NCBI GenBank assembly: GCA_003439945.1
Contig: QVRM01001749.1
Span: 5,001 to 69,000 of the forward strand
Length of the DNA: 64,000 nucleotides
Source of the DNA: Dermanyssus gallinae
Taxonomy: Eukaryota > Arthropoda > Arachnida > Mesostigmata > Dermanyssidae
Direction of reading: 5' to 3'
Shown: positions 21,804 through 34,012 of the stretch, piece after piece
Numbering within the stretch: the first letter of the stretch is position 1
Layout of the letters: every line of letters starts with the position of its first letter
Position numbers and translations under genes: made by a program
Notes under the pieces: generated by a model
The model's database searches: none
Seen by the model: only the letters and a program-made list of their open reading frames with translations
Told to the model about the DNA's origin: nothing

Positions 21804-24622
21804 TATATAGTGTCAGCATTTTTGTGGCTAAAACGCTAGGGTATGGGCAAGCTCGGTGAGAAAATAATTTTTGCCAATGGAAAGGGGAGCGGAAATGCTT
21901 CGTATAGGGGTGAGATAATTTTTTAATGATTTTTTTATTTGTGATTCTAGGGGGTGGCTGTCCCGACATACGTTTACAAAATACACAATTGTGAGAGAAC
22001 GCATTCCTTGCTTGAGAAACATTTTCGAAATTATACCTGACCTTTGGTAGCGCAATAACTATTGTGATATTAAGAAGTGTTTGCAAAATTATAATTTTAC
22101 TTTCGCATGTTTGAACTTTCACGCCCAGGTTTCCAATTTTTTTTCATTACGCGCATACAACCAATACGTCCTACGAACATGCATCTTTAGTGAATCATTT
22201 TGGTACCAAATTGGTAAAGCTGACGTCTGTGGTTGCAAAGTAACTCAATTCTCCCTATGGCTATATCGGGTGTGAGTGCATACATGCAGCTAGTATGTTC
22301 GCTTTCTTTGTCAATCAAGTCACTCGTCAAACTTGTAAGAGCTCAGAAAAATATTTATTTGCTTCAACTTTTGCTCGAACGAATGCCCGCCAGCACACTG
22401 AGTCTTTTGTCTGTAGGATAGCAGTCTTCGTTAAGCAGCGCGGGCATAGATAGCGTCGGTTGGAGGCAATGGCGAAGCAAGCTAAAGACATGTCGGGAAA
22501 TAGAAGATGCCGCAACCCCAGTAACGCGGAAAGTCACTAAGTGCACGGGCAATCTGTGATATTGTGACAAACTTAGACACAATGAATCAACAGAACAGCC
22601 AACTACTGGCGCCGTCGATGTCGACTTAAGCATCTAATCCAACGTACACCGCGACGACATCAGCAGCATCATTACCAGCAGACCCACGTACCTGAATTAC
22701 GCACGCTGTGATAATGCGTAGTTTAAGCATATCAATCAGCGGCGAGGACAGGTGGAACATTCAAGATGCCGAATGTTCGGGAAGGTCCGATTCCATCGTT
22801 TAACATTATTACTATACGAACGCTACGGCGTTTCTTGAGTGAATTAATAGACCGAGAAAGCATGGCCTAACATCCATTCTTCGCCCGGCTGTGCTACGCG
22901 CTAGACGTACGTTGTGTGTTGTTGTTCATCGCTCCTCGCAAGTCCCTCGCGTTGTAGCAATCGTCTAGCTAAGTCTATATTTTCCAATTAATTCCATTAA
23001 AAAATGGAGGCGTTTCTACTACGTGTATCGTGATGGACCCATTTACAAATGCTCTTTTTTATGGTAAAGCGGACGGTAACGCGAGTCTTGCACAACGGTT
23101 GTACGCAGAGCGTTTTTCACACTGACGGATACCTGGCAGGAAACTGTGTTTGAGATTTCATCGTTTGATCTGCGAAACTGGATCATTTCAAGGCCGTTAA
23201 TACAAAGCCGGACGGCCGCGGACAATGAAAAGCCCAAATACGCTTCCTTCCGCAAGCATTAGGCAGGTGGCTAGAAGTGTCGGTGTAAGTCGTGCCACTA
23301 TTCACGAGGTGCTAAATGAATCAGGGCTACATCCATACCGGTTGCAGCGAGTTCATGCCTTGAGGGATTCTGATTACCAGCCACGCATTCATTGCTTTTT
23401 AATTAATTTAAGCAGCGGCCGATGTGAAATTTTCTGCCCTAGTTCTCTTCACGGACGAAGCCTCCTTCACACAAGATGGTATGCTCAACGCACGCAATGC
23501 TCATTGGTGGGCTACGGAGAACCTGCATATGACCCGCCCGCATGCACACCAGCGTCGCTTCTTCGTGAATGTCTGGACTGGCATAGTGGGCAACTATCTT
23601 TTCGGACCTCATATACCTTCAGATAGGTTAAATGGACCAATATACTACATGTTTCTTAGCATAATGTTGCAAGAATACTTGGCAAACATTCCACAGAGTA
23701 TTCGGTCGAGAATGTGGTTTCAGCACGATGGTGCCCCTTTCGGTACGGAATTATCTGGATGAGACTTTCGCCAATCGCTGGATTGGCCGAGGCGGTTCAC
23801 AAGCTTGGCCGCCGCGATCGCCCGATCTGTCTAGTGTTGACTTTTTCGTTTAGGGCCACCTAAAGGATCTAGTCTATGCAACTCCCGTTGAGTCTCTTAT
23901 GAATCTGATCGACAGAGTAGTTACTGCTGGTGGTACCATTCGGGAGACGCCTGGAATCTTTGAACGCGTGCAACGCGAGCTGTGCCATCGATGCCGAATG
24001 GGCATATTGGCTGGCGGGCATTTGTTCGAGCAAAATTTAAAGTAAATAAATATTTTTCTTGAGCTTTTACAGGTTTGACGAGTGACTTGATTGACAAAGA
24101 AAGCGAACATACTAGCTGCAGTATGCACTTCCGACATGACCATAGGGTGATTAAAGTTACTTTGCAACCACAGGCGTCAGCTCTACCAATTTGATACCAA
24201 AATGATTCACTACAGATGCATGTTCGTCTGGACATATCGGTTGTGCGCGCGTAATGGAAAAAAATTGAAAACCTGGGCGTAAAAGTTCAAGCATACGAAA
24301 GTAAAATTACAATTTTGCAAACTCTTCTTAATATCACAATAGTCATTGCGCTAGCTAAGGTCGGGAATAAAATTGAAGTGCGCCGAAATCCCGAATGCGC
24401 CGGTATGCTCGGTTTTTCAATTGAGTAATGCGTATTCTCGCAATCGTGCATTTCACGTATGTCGGGACAGCCACCCCTAAAATCACAATTTAAAAAAAAA
24501 TCATTCAATAATGATTTCACTCCTATACGAAGCATTTCCGCTTCCCTTTTTCATTGGCAAAAATGATTCTCTCACCGAGCTTGGCCATACCATAGCGTTT
24601 TGGACACAAAAATGTACACACC

Positions 24623-24625
<3 letters not shown>
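21804..24625 (+). mobile_element. IS630/Tc1-mariner-superfamily transposon with about 600-bp terminal inverted repeats
   Basis: The first 590 bp or so (21804-22395) and the last 620 bp or so (24005-24625) are inverted copies of each other, much diverged but readable throughout (for example ATTTTTGTG then AAACGCTA at the outer ends, GGTGGCTGTCCCGACATACG in the middle, TGGCGGGCATT inside). The right terminus reads CACCCTG followed by TA; the left terminus has lost a few bases into AT repeat. The central part carries a transposase relic. TA at 24626 agrees with TA targeting. The element lies immediately 3' of R2-like copy A. Confidence 0.85.
23033..24045 (+). pseudogene. DDE transposase relic with DUF4817-type HTH region
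   Basis: Starting at ATG 23033, the frame reads FYGKADGN, AQRLYAERF, then after stops and shifts GRPRTMKSPN, SIRQVARSVGVSRATIH, LHPYRLQRVHAL, LFTDEASFTQDG, INVWTGI-like FFVNVWTGIVGNYLFGPH, MWFQHDGAP, RWIGRGGSQAW and LFRLGPPKGSSL-like remains, ending at TAA 24043. The first Asp is in TDEASF and the second in QHDGAP; the third would follow about 41 residues later by comparison with relatives, a DD41D-type spacing. At least one stop (near 23760), several shifts and the loss of the HFS segment after HDGAP show it is dead. The last codons lie inside the right inverted repeat. Confidence 0.82.

Positions 24626-24659
<34 letters not shown>
24626..24659. repeat. (AT)n microsatellite
   Basis: AT alternation directly after the transposon end. 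Confidence 0.97.
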
Positions 24660-24660
<1 letters not shown>

Positions 24661-24968
24661 CAACAACCGCACAGGGACAAACAGGGCTTTCATTTAGTTT
24701 TCCTCCGCCTCATCACGGAAGCAGAAAAAGGCCCTCGTTGCTTGGCTAACAAAAACTGGCACCGGCAGCAACGCACTGGCTACAGACTACAGTGGCTCGA
24801 CAAAAAGGGACCCAATACGGCAAGGGTAGTTTAGTCAGGAGGGCAACCCCCGTCTGTGTCTGACCATTTCCAGGAAGAACGCTGGCTGGTCAGCTCTATG
24901 TCGTTGGACCACTGTTAAACCGCAGTTGTTGTTGCTGCTGATGCTGTTGTTATTGACGCTGTTGTTGT

Positions 24969-25002
<34 letters not shown>

Positions 25003-25924
25003 GGCCAACCAGTCCGTAATTCCGCGGACCATATATTGTCTGCCACTACTGTCCAAGAAACATGACTGAGCCCGGTAGTCCCGATCATACCGGTGATCCC
25101 TGTCGTTGTCTTCATCGTCTTTCGTCGTCTCTAACGCCAGTAGTCGTAGCAATATAGCCAGCAGATAAACCCAGCCACGCAGGCATCATGTCGACCGGCA
25201 CAGACGACTGACTACGTTGGGGATGCGGTCCGGCAGAACCTCCCTTTTTCTCGTTCGTTCCGTCCGGCATGACCTTGACGTTTGATCGTCGCCGCACTCC
25301 AACAGCGAGCCCACGTATTACACGCACGCGATGTGACTTCTTGGCTAATCCGTCGTAACGAGACATATCTGACAAAACAGAGACGCCTTACTGCCGGGAA
25401 CTGAACAACCGGGAACAGCGAGGCTTTCGTGACCGGCCCAACTCGACGCGACGCTACGCCTGTCAGGTATTTGTTGGTGGTAACGATGGTATGGCGTCTA
25501 TGCTGTTGAACAAAGGCCGGAAATCCTCTAGATATGCTGCACACACATATATATATATATATATATGCTGCACACACATGTATATATATATACAAGTTTA
25601 TTTCACCAGAAATTGGTAGATATTACCTAAATTCATGTCGGCTGATAACGTCTGTCACTACTGCATGCGTCGAACCAGCTTCTATTTCCTTGCATTGCAG
25701 TATGCGGTATCGGTCAATATTACATGTGCCACAATATTTACATACACAGTCTTCGATTTCAATCCAATACCTTTTTAGGCATATATATATTGGTGGTAGC
25801 CATGCCAGGTAAGTCTACAGAGTACGCGTCTGTTTACTTGCAATCCCTGCTTCCAACGGTCTGTCGTGAATGCGGGACCGTCGGTGAACGTCTTTATGGC
25901 AAAGTTCAACTTACGCTCTTCTCT
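24660..25924. other. no recognised gene; triplet-repeat-rich
   Basis: (TTG)n-rich sequence at about 24920-25000 gives poly-Asn/Thr frames on the other strand. A tandem pair of GCTGCACACACAT plus AT runs lies at 25535-25592. No gene is supported. Confidence 0.45.
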
Positions 25925-26287
25925 CTAGGCGCGATATGACTCTACGACCAGTGCGCTGAAATCGTATTTGTCCAGGATAGGATCTTCCACAAAGCTTCGC
26001 TCTTGGCACAGTTCCAGCGCCAAAGTTGTCGATATGTTACGCGGTAGTCCGAGCATATACCTTACAAAATTAGCTTTTACTTTGTCTATTCCTTTCATGT
26101 TGTCTAAAGTTAAGTTTGGTACAATGGCCCAAAGGCAGTAAGTTATAATTTGAGCTATTTTTATCCTAAAAAGGTTCATTCCAGTCTTAATGTCAATTTG
26201 TGTAAGATCTCCAAGTAGCGTCATGAACGATACTGCTTTTGCACGCTTGTTTCCTATGTGTTTTGTAAAAGATAGGCCGGGTGTCAA
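25925..26287 (-). pseudogene. LINE reverse transcriptase C-terminal fragment
   Basis: The minus-strand peptide (120 codons) starts MTPGLSFTKHIGNKRAKA and continues MNLFRIKIAQIITYCLWAI, then NMKGIDKVKANFVRYMLGLP and FVEDPILDKYDF. This is the region after the YADD box in many arthropod LINEs (GVxITPxLSFxxHI...KxAPxxTYG...DxVKxRFLKxxLGL). It is an open scrap without RT core or 3' tail; the clade is not determined. Confidence 0.65.
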
Positions 26288-26288
26288 G

Positions 26289-26343
26289 GTTTATATATAT
26301 ATACATATAACAAGCGAGAGAGAAAATTATGAGAAAAGGCAAA

Positions 26344-26375
<32 letters not shown>
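26289..26375. repeat. AT-rich microsatellites flanking a GA-rich spacer
   Basis: AT alternation at 26291-26309 and 26346-26375; the second abuts R2-like copy B. Confidence 0.9.
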
Positions 26376-26378
<3 letters not shown>

Positions 26379-26945
26379 CATAAAGAGACATGACGACGTC
26401 TGTGATCGCGTGGCGCGTCTTCTCCGCGAAAGGGGTCATGAGGTGGTTCGTGAGCGAGTATTCCGTCGACCGGGCGCACCGGGTCTAAAGCCCGACCTCG
26501 TAATAACAACACCTACCAAGGTCTGGGTTTTAGATGCCGAGGTTTGCGGCCCGAACCGGGACCTGGCAAAAGCACGGCAAGACAAGATCGCCAAATATTA
26601 CGTCGAGTTCCTAAGAGCGGCGCTCCCCTACCCGCAAAAACCTCGCAGATTCGGATCCATCACTATCTCTATGAGTAGTGTATGGGACTCCGAATCTGCG
26701 AGGACGCTCTTGGGGCTCGGCGTCACAAAGAGGAATCTTATGGATCTCACCGTTTTAACTTTGCAAGGAACCTTGAGGATATATCGCTCGCACCGGATCC
26801 ATAAGAGCGGGGGCTACCATCAAGCAAGGACACGGACAACTGATTCTTAACTTCACGTGACACCTTTTTACCACCATTTTTATTAAGGCGAGCACTGCCG
26901 AGTGTGCAAACGTATTGTAAATGATTAATAAATCATCACAATATT

Positions 26946-26946
<1 letters not shown>
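26376..26946 (+). mobile_element. 5'-truncated R2-clade LINE, copy B
   Basis: It begins directly after (AT)n and is the same family as copy A, sharing CATAAAGAGACATGACGACG at the start and AAATCATCACAATATTTTCT at the end, where AT repeats resume. It is shorter than copy A at the 5' end (truncation inside the endonuclease region) but its reading frame is open. Confidence 0.87.
26379..26850 (+). CDS. R2-like ORF C-terminus with restriction-like endonuclease core (partial)
   Basis: The open frame from the AT boundary to TAA at 26848-26850 encodes about 155 residues: KRHDDVCDRVARLLRERGH, then LKPDLVITTPTKVWVLDAEV, RQDKIAKYYVEFLRAALP, SITISMSSVWDSESAR and LTLQGTLRIYRSHRIH. Asp in KPDLV and Asp in VLDAEV are the endonuclease catalytic pair; the SVWDxES and TLQGxLRIxRxH stretches match the R2 extreme C-terminus. 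Unlike copy A there is no internal stop. Zinc finger, RT and N-terminal DNA-binding regions are missing, so no product is expected. Confidence 0.83.

Positions 26947-26948
<2 letters not shown>

Positions 26949-26998
<50 letters not shown>
26949..26998. repeat. (AT)n microsatellite
   Basis: AT alternation after R2-like copy B. Confidence 0.97.
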
Positions 26999-27002
<4 letters not shown>

Positions 27003-27870
27003 TGTACGTTTTGCTGCGCAAACAAGATATCGTATCAACTAAAACATAAATATTCAGATGCCTTCAAAAATATAGAGCACCAGGTGAAACCCGTGTTCAA
27101 GCTTGTCGAACTGAGAGTCCCACTCATATATATATATATATATATACAATTCATGTGTGCTTTTATAAAATAAATATGGTAGTATTGGCGTCTGTATTAT
27201 GTAAAAATAAGACGTCGCCTGCTTGAGATATCAATATATGGTCGCAGCTCGGATTCCAAAAACCCCCCTATTAAGTGCTCTCACTGAGAAAACTTTACCA
27301 TAATCTCAGCTCGTGTCGTGTTAGTATTCGGACTTCGAGTGGTCCTATTAGGTGAATGTGGCGAACTAGATTTGTGTGTTACAATTGCCAGATGTTACGA
27401 AAATATTAGACTCACTTTTAACAACGCTACGCTCGTGTTTCTCCTAATATTGAGCATGGATTATACACAATAGCTTTTGAAAGGAAACGCCAAACTGTCA
27501 AGATGACAGCTCATCGGCCATACAATAATCCCATAAAATAAACTTAAAGGCTTTTCAAGTTGTCGTATCCTTCTGCGGTCTTAAAACAATTAGAGGCAAT
27601 CTTTGTACCCAAATCAGATTCACTCAGACCGCCACGATCAACGATACGCCAGTCATTATGACTTTAAGCTTTAATAACTGCAAGCCTTGGACTCAGGTAG
27701 TTATACAGAAGATGAGATGTCAGATATCAGAGAAGATCAGCTTGCAATGCGCTGTGCCCTTAGTGCATTAAATATTCTATAAATGTGATTCGCATGGGGA
27801 ACCGGCAAGTATTCTTAGTAGATATCTCATTCGAAAAATATGATTCCACTATGATTTGTCTTCTTAACCC

Positions 27871-27907
<37 letters not shown>

Positions 27908-28514
27908 TTGTCTTCTTAACCCTTTCATATATATATATATATATATATATAGCGTTATTTGCTACTCCATTCTAATACATATAAATAAATAGCTCATGTG
28001 TACATTTGCCTTTACAAATCTTGCTCCTTCCAAACTCACTTATTGCTCTCATGTCCAAATCTGACTAAATATAAAAAGTTAGTAGAAGACGTGCAAGACA
28101 CGCTCAATATACGTTTATGAGGCGCCTGCGGTTCAGATGATTTCAAATCGTGTTAGCTGATGTTGTTCCTAGTATAGCTTCACTTTTGATTATAACGCTT
28201 TTTATTGATCATAAAAAAAGGTATGATAACATTCACAGTATGTACACAAATTATTTGGATTGCAAAAATTTGCTTCGACACAATTTTAGTCCCCATTCTT
28301 TAATTGCTTTACAAATTTCCACGGATACAAGTGCGATACTTTGGAATTGCTAGTCTGGGTTGGAAGCCTACTGACAAACCTGCCCGATTCGACGTTGATT
28401 GCACCTCTAACATTACGGGAAGCAGATCCTCGTTCTTAATCAGGCGGCGCAGCTGTCTTATGTCAGCTTCGTTAAACACCCCGGTCACGGATCTAAGCTC
28501 AAGTGTGTGCCTTT
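26999..28514. other. no recognised gene; AT arrays and a local tandem duplication
   Basis: (AT)n at 27125-27147. At about 27855-27951 the segment GATTTGTCTTCTTAACCCTT plus a following AT run occurs twice in tandem. Remaining sequence gave no motif; the part near 28514 may be decayed LINE continuing from the next entry. Confidence 0.5.
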
Positions 28515-28868
28515 TTATCCAACACCGCTTGTCAACCCTTCATGCGCAGAAGCACTTCTTACAACAAACGCAGAGAGTTGCACAACAGTCTTGGCCCCAA
28601 TTTTGTGGACAGGAGCAACCCAAGCCCGGCGATACAGCGATGGTACACGTCCTTCCTCTAGTGACCTTCGAAAAATCTTGCTTAGGGGATATTCCACGCC
28701 TATTGCTGCCCTCTTGAAGAACGCAGGGGAGAGCAATTCCGAGCAGAGACTGACCTTCGAACCTGCAAGGCTTTGGAACTCATTCAAGACCTTTTTCTTA
28801 GATACATCAACATCGGTGACTTGTTGGATGTTAGCAGGGCCAATGACTGAAGAGTATGTTCTTTGCAA
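28515..28868 (-). pseudogene. LINE ORF2 fragment (pre-RT and first RT motif)
   Basis: The minus-strand peptide includes KIFRRSLEEGRVPSLYRRAW followed by VAPVHKIGAKTVVQLS. This is the LINE motif SxxxGxxPxxWKxAxVxPxHKxGxK...YRP, with the last part decayed. It is about 117 codons with no catalytic region. It resembles CR1/Jockey-like ORF2 but is too short to assign. Confidence 0.6.
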
Positions 28869-29700
28869 CTTGTCAGCTTTTCGTCGATCATGACTGATCC
28901 GTCAATCTGAATTAAGGAGAACAGACAAATCGTTTTTTAAAAGCTAAAAAAGAGTTAAAACATATCCAAAGAAACGAGCAACATATCTGGATTCTGCTAT
29001 GACGTGCCTATTGGCCTGATATCGCTCTCGTATAAGTCAGCCTCCAACTTTTTTCTGCAGGTCCATCATTCTAAAGGCCGTGGGCTTTTTTGAGTTCGCA
29101 TGCAAATATTTCCCGCGTATTTGGCGATTACATACGTTTCCCCTGCAGGAGTACGCATACTGAAACAAAATACATATATAGCCAGGATAAATTGTGCCAC
29201 GCACCCTTCTTATGTGATAAACAAAATTATCGTATGAGATGATTTTGTTTGAAATAGACGCCGGCAGTACATTGACCTCATATGGTGTGTGCGTAGAGCT
29301 TACATTACGCATTTTCTTGTATAGTACTATTCTTTGGAGTCATTTTATAGGCTTGGCTATCGGACCCGTTCATCATCTCGGATAGGAATCCGTACAGGAA
29401 ATGCTATCGACTTCAATTTCGTATTTATGTGCCACTTGGTATAAAGTTTTACTTTAGACTTCTCTGGCGTATCTGCCGGTCTTCTTATTGAGCTAGTGGG
29501 GCAGCATCACTAGCACCGGCATGACACAGGCCAAAAAGACTTCGATAAATTTCACCATTTTTCATTTTGTGTATTGTCGCAGAGGTGTTGTCGCCATGCT
29601 TTCGCCTACATCGCCGAGTAGTTTGTTGGCAGTAGTTACGCTTTGTGTGTCTGCTCGCACATAAAACGTTCTTAGTTTGCTCCTGAGCACTCAAATCCAT
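28869..29700. other. no recognised gene
   Basis: Short frames on both strands lack motifs. Confidence 0.4.
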
Positions 29701-32150
29701 CCGAACACATGCGTCTGTCCGAAAAGAAAAAACCTACTGCCAGCAGTAAGACGCGAACAAAGCAGACCACATCAACGCGTAATTGGAGTCATGCAAGGAG
29801 CCCGAGGACGAAAAGAAGTGAAGAAATTCTAACGCGAGACGTTGGCGGACGCGTTGTGTACGATACGATACGATACATCGCGTTCGCACGTCTGCAAACG
29901 CCGAACGGTTCTATCTAGCTGGATGCGGAGCTGTCGTCTTTCTCAAGTCGGCAACTATAGCAAAACTTTTCCCACGTTGACAACGGCAACAACGTAAGGC
30001 GGCGCTGGCTACGGACATTGCTGTTACTGCTACTGCTGCTGCTTCTGCAACCCAGGCTATGGTTGGTCGAGTTCGATTATTGGGTTGAGTTTTGTGGAAT
30101 TTCTCACTTTCAATCACTCCCAAGTGTCCCTGTCGCCTTCCTCCTACGTTCCCCACAACCCCGCACACACACACACACGCCCACACACACAGGAAGTTGG
30201 GAAACGCCGTTCAAGTATTGCGCATCCGGCCGCCGTTGCTATATAGGAAAGAAGGGCCGTTTATCTCGCAATTAAACACTTGCCCTGCCGTGGCCAGGCC
30301 TCACTTGGCTTCGTCCGGTCGGCCTCAGCTCGGTTAGGCGTGGCTCGACCTGCTTCTATCGGCTGCGGTTCGTATCCTCCTGTAACCTGGCCACTTCTTC
30401 TCCTTCTCCTTCTTCTTCTTCCTTTACGCCTTCGTCGTCTTTTTTTTCTACTACTACTTGTTCGTGCTTCTGTGGTACTTGTACTTTTAGCTTTAGCTTT
30501 CACCTTTCTGCCAGCTGTGTGGCAGCTGTGTAAGCTGGCGACCTTTAGCGAGCTTTGGCATGTCGGTGTAACTTTTCGTCGTCAAGCGCCATGATCGCCG
30601 CACTGAACTACTTGTCGCAGCTCTGACAATGGCTACAACCACGACGTTGGCGTCAGCGATGGCATCGACCACGACAGCAACAACAACAGCACTAACAGTA
30701 CCAACAACAACAACAACAACAACAGTACCAACAACAACACAAACAGTACCAACAACAACAATGACGACATCAACGAAAATGGCGACATGAAACAACAGCA
30801 GCAACGACAATAAGAATGGCAACATCAACAACAACAACGGCAACATAAAAACACAACAACAACAGCAGCAACAACAAAAACAACATTGACATCGACATCA
30901 ACGGCGACACTAACAACAACAACAATCATGCCGAGACGAACAACAGCAACCATGGCGACATTAACAACAACAACAGCAACAATTACAGCAACAACAACAG
31001 CATCTCGTACTTTGCGCAACAACGACAAATTGGTTGTGACGGCGGCGCCGGTGATTGCAGGGTCGGCGGCGACATGTCGCGGCAGTAATTTCAAAGCAGC
31101 GCTCCCCTGGGAATCTCGGTGATCGCCCACGCCATTCCCCTTTCCACGAACGCTCACCACACACTCACGCAGGCGCGCTGCATTCTAGCTAGCTGTCTTA
31201 CAAGTAGCAAGCGGCCTGCAGATAGGTTAGTGAAGCGCGATGGTGGCAGCGGCGGCGCCGCCTGGCTTACACGTACATTGGCTGTGAGCGGTACCTTACG
31301 AAACGAGGAAAAGCCTTCTTGAACTTCTTCCCTTTAGCAGCCGATCTTCGCACCAGCTCTGTGCACTCGTGGCAGACGCGGAACTCACTTCCAGAAGGGC
31401 GATGACGATGACGACGACAACGATCCGATACTAGCACGGCCCCAGCACAACCACCGCCCAACCTTGTAATCTGTTCTGCGGGCGTCTGGGCGATGCTGAA
31501 CATAGGGCCCGCCGTCAAGCCGCCGAAAGGCTAGTGGAAACCGAAAACCTTGAGGTTGAGGGAACCCCCGGGGGGTGGGAGGGGCAGGGGGTTCACGGTG
31601 GGAAACGAAGCTTGTAGTGATCGTAACGAGGTCAGAAAGGAAAAGAACGATGTGCGAGGGGGGGACAACAGCAGGGACAACAGCAGCAGCAGCACCACCA
31701 CTCCCTCAGCAATAGCAACAAGAAGCGGGATATAGGAACAAAGCGTGACCGTTCCGTTCTGGCCCGGGCACCCGTTTGCCCCTCTGGCACGCCCCTCTGG
31801 CGGCTGCGTGCCTGAGCGCGCAGCCGCTTCAAGTAAACGTGAGAGGAGTAAGGAGCAGCCAAAGAGTGGAAGAGTGATAGATATTATTAGCCACATCCGT
31901 CGTTCGCCCATTGGTGGTGGTGGCGACGCCGTTTTTCCCTTCAGTCAACTCTGAAAGCTATGGCGTTCCCGTTGCCGGCTCTTCCTTCCCCTATATCTCT
32001 TTATTTCCTCTCACTCTCTCATCTATCGGCCGGTCGGTCGATCTCAAACAATTGTCCAGGTCGTTTTTACCTGGGCCTAAGCTACTTGAGCATTTTCCTT
32101 CGCTCGTCCTGCGTCTTTCTTATCATTTCTCCGCGTTCTTGTCGCCTGAA

Positions 32151-32202
<52 letters not shown>

Positions 32203-33821
32203 TATTATTATTATTATTATTATTATTATTTTGTCACTGCACTATTTTGCGTTATTCTTTTTCTTGCTGTGTTATCTCCCATACAGCAAACGCTTTTCGT
32301 CTTTGGTTACGCTTCTCGCTCTTGCTCTCTCTCTTTCTCTCTCTCCCCCTCCATCATCAGCTCGCTTGTTTAGTCGGTTCTCAGTTCTCCACCTCTCTGT
32401 TAGAGTTTTACTTCAAAAAACTTTAAGGCTTTTTTCGAAGTGGTCTTTCTTTTGTTGCGTTACCCCCGCATCGCACGGTATTCCCCTGTCCCTCCCGTAC
32501 AGTGAGCGTAGCTCTCAACGGGGCCAGAACGGCGACGACAGCAACAACTACTACTACTACCACTACCGCAGTAGGATTGCATTATTACTCTTACTACAGA
32601 CTACCTGGCCGACCCCCGGGCGACTCTGGGGTCAGCACCAGGCCCAAGCAGGCAGCCAGAGTTCCGTTTAGGCGAAGTACGCTTCCTGCTAGTTCCTGCT
32701 AGCTTGTTCTCATTCTGGCCCTTCCTACTGTGTGTGTATCCGTCCCGTGCGTTCCGTTGCAGGGTTGCAGCAAACACTCGGCCACTCGTGCCGTCAATGC
32801 ACCGTCACCAACGACGAAAACGATGCCAATGCCGCCGCCGACGACGGCGACTAGGATTTTTAGAAGGCGCAATTCAGGCAGGAGTTCAGCTTCGTTGTGG
32901 TGTTAGTTGACGACGTCAGCGCGACGGCGTTCTGATCATTGGCGGCGTACTTACATCAGCCGATGCGGCCGCCGCAGCCGTCATTGTGAACGACGTGCAA
33001 AAACTTTGTTTTTGCCTGTAGTGATCGACGTGCTACTGCTGCTGCTGCTGCGTTTCGGGTTGCGTTGCTGTTGACGCTGCTGCCGCGACTGCCTGTACTC
33101 TCGGCTATTCGAGATGTGTGTGGCGGGTGCTCAGAGATCTGCGTACAGTTTGATCTGATCGCAGTTGGCTCGACTTGCAGCACCACGACGACGACGACCC
33201 AACGACGCCACGACGCCCACCCAAAGCCGAAGCCGGACTCGGGGCCAGGGCAAGCAGGAATGAGGCGCCTGCCTTCTGGACTACATCTGAAGCGCCTCTA
33301 AGATTTTCGCTCACCCCCTAAGCTCATCCACTAACTTACTCCGACTACTACTACTACTACTAGCTACTGCTGCTTCTGCTACTACGAGGCGTAAACGTCG
33401 TTGCCACCGTTGGTGAAGGCGGGCCCAGCCTATAGGAGCCCTGCCTCCCTCCGGCCACATCGAAGTGGTTCAAAGAGCGAACTTTTTACGTCACCGTCGC
33501 CACGGCCGCTGCTGCTGCTTCTGCTGTTGTTGTCGTCGTTGGTTGTCTTGGTCGTGATCCATCCGCCGTGATCCATTGGTGCTGCTATCTAGATTGTTTT
33601 TCTTGCTCTTCTGTTACTTTTTTGTTGTTGCTTCCCTCCATTGCTCGTAACGTGGGGGTAAGAGCTCTGAGCTCCGAGCATCGCAAGGCACTTCGTTGTA
33701 GAGGAGAAGGAGGAGGAGTGGCTGGTTGAACCGATGCGCGCTACAAGGCAAGGTGCGGCGCTGTACACGCCTACTCGCACACACTCTTATGGACACATAC
33801 GACCTCTATTCTAGAGTAGTT
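29701..33821. other. GC-rich, triplet-repeat-rich region without assignable gene
   Basis: About 4 kb with many CAA/CAG/CTG/CTC triplet runs (for example AACAAC-rich 30670-31010, CTT-rich 30390-30440, CT-rich 32320-32350), pyrimidine tracts and CpG-containing segments. Many overlapping frames exist on both strands and all look like repeat by-products. No conserved domain or compelling splice pair was recognised. Composition would suit promoter/5' UTR of a gene whose coding exons are not here; that is inference. Confidence 0.4.
32151..32231. repeat. (AAT)n running into (ATT)n: palindromic microsatellite
   Basis: About 16 copies of AAT are followed directly by about 10 copies of ATT, so the array is its own inverted repeat and can fold into a long AT-only hairpin. 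Confidence 0.95.
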
Positions 33822-34012
33822 ATTCAATTCAATTCAAGTGCTCCTTTATTGTTTTCAAAGGGAATATAATTATATACATGGTTATTCACAAGTTGGTTAT
33901 TCAATATATACAATGCACAATATAAGACGCATAAAGAAAAATGAACCATACACAAGGACGCAATAGTATCAGTGCGTGATATATATGTAAGAGTAAAGTT
34001 TATAATATTATA

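Noticed and set aside
30493..31160. Val-rich and Thr-rich frames near 30.5-31.2 kb as membrane proteins
   Set aside because: They arise from AAC/GTT triplet runs; both strands are open for the same reason.
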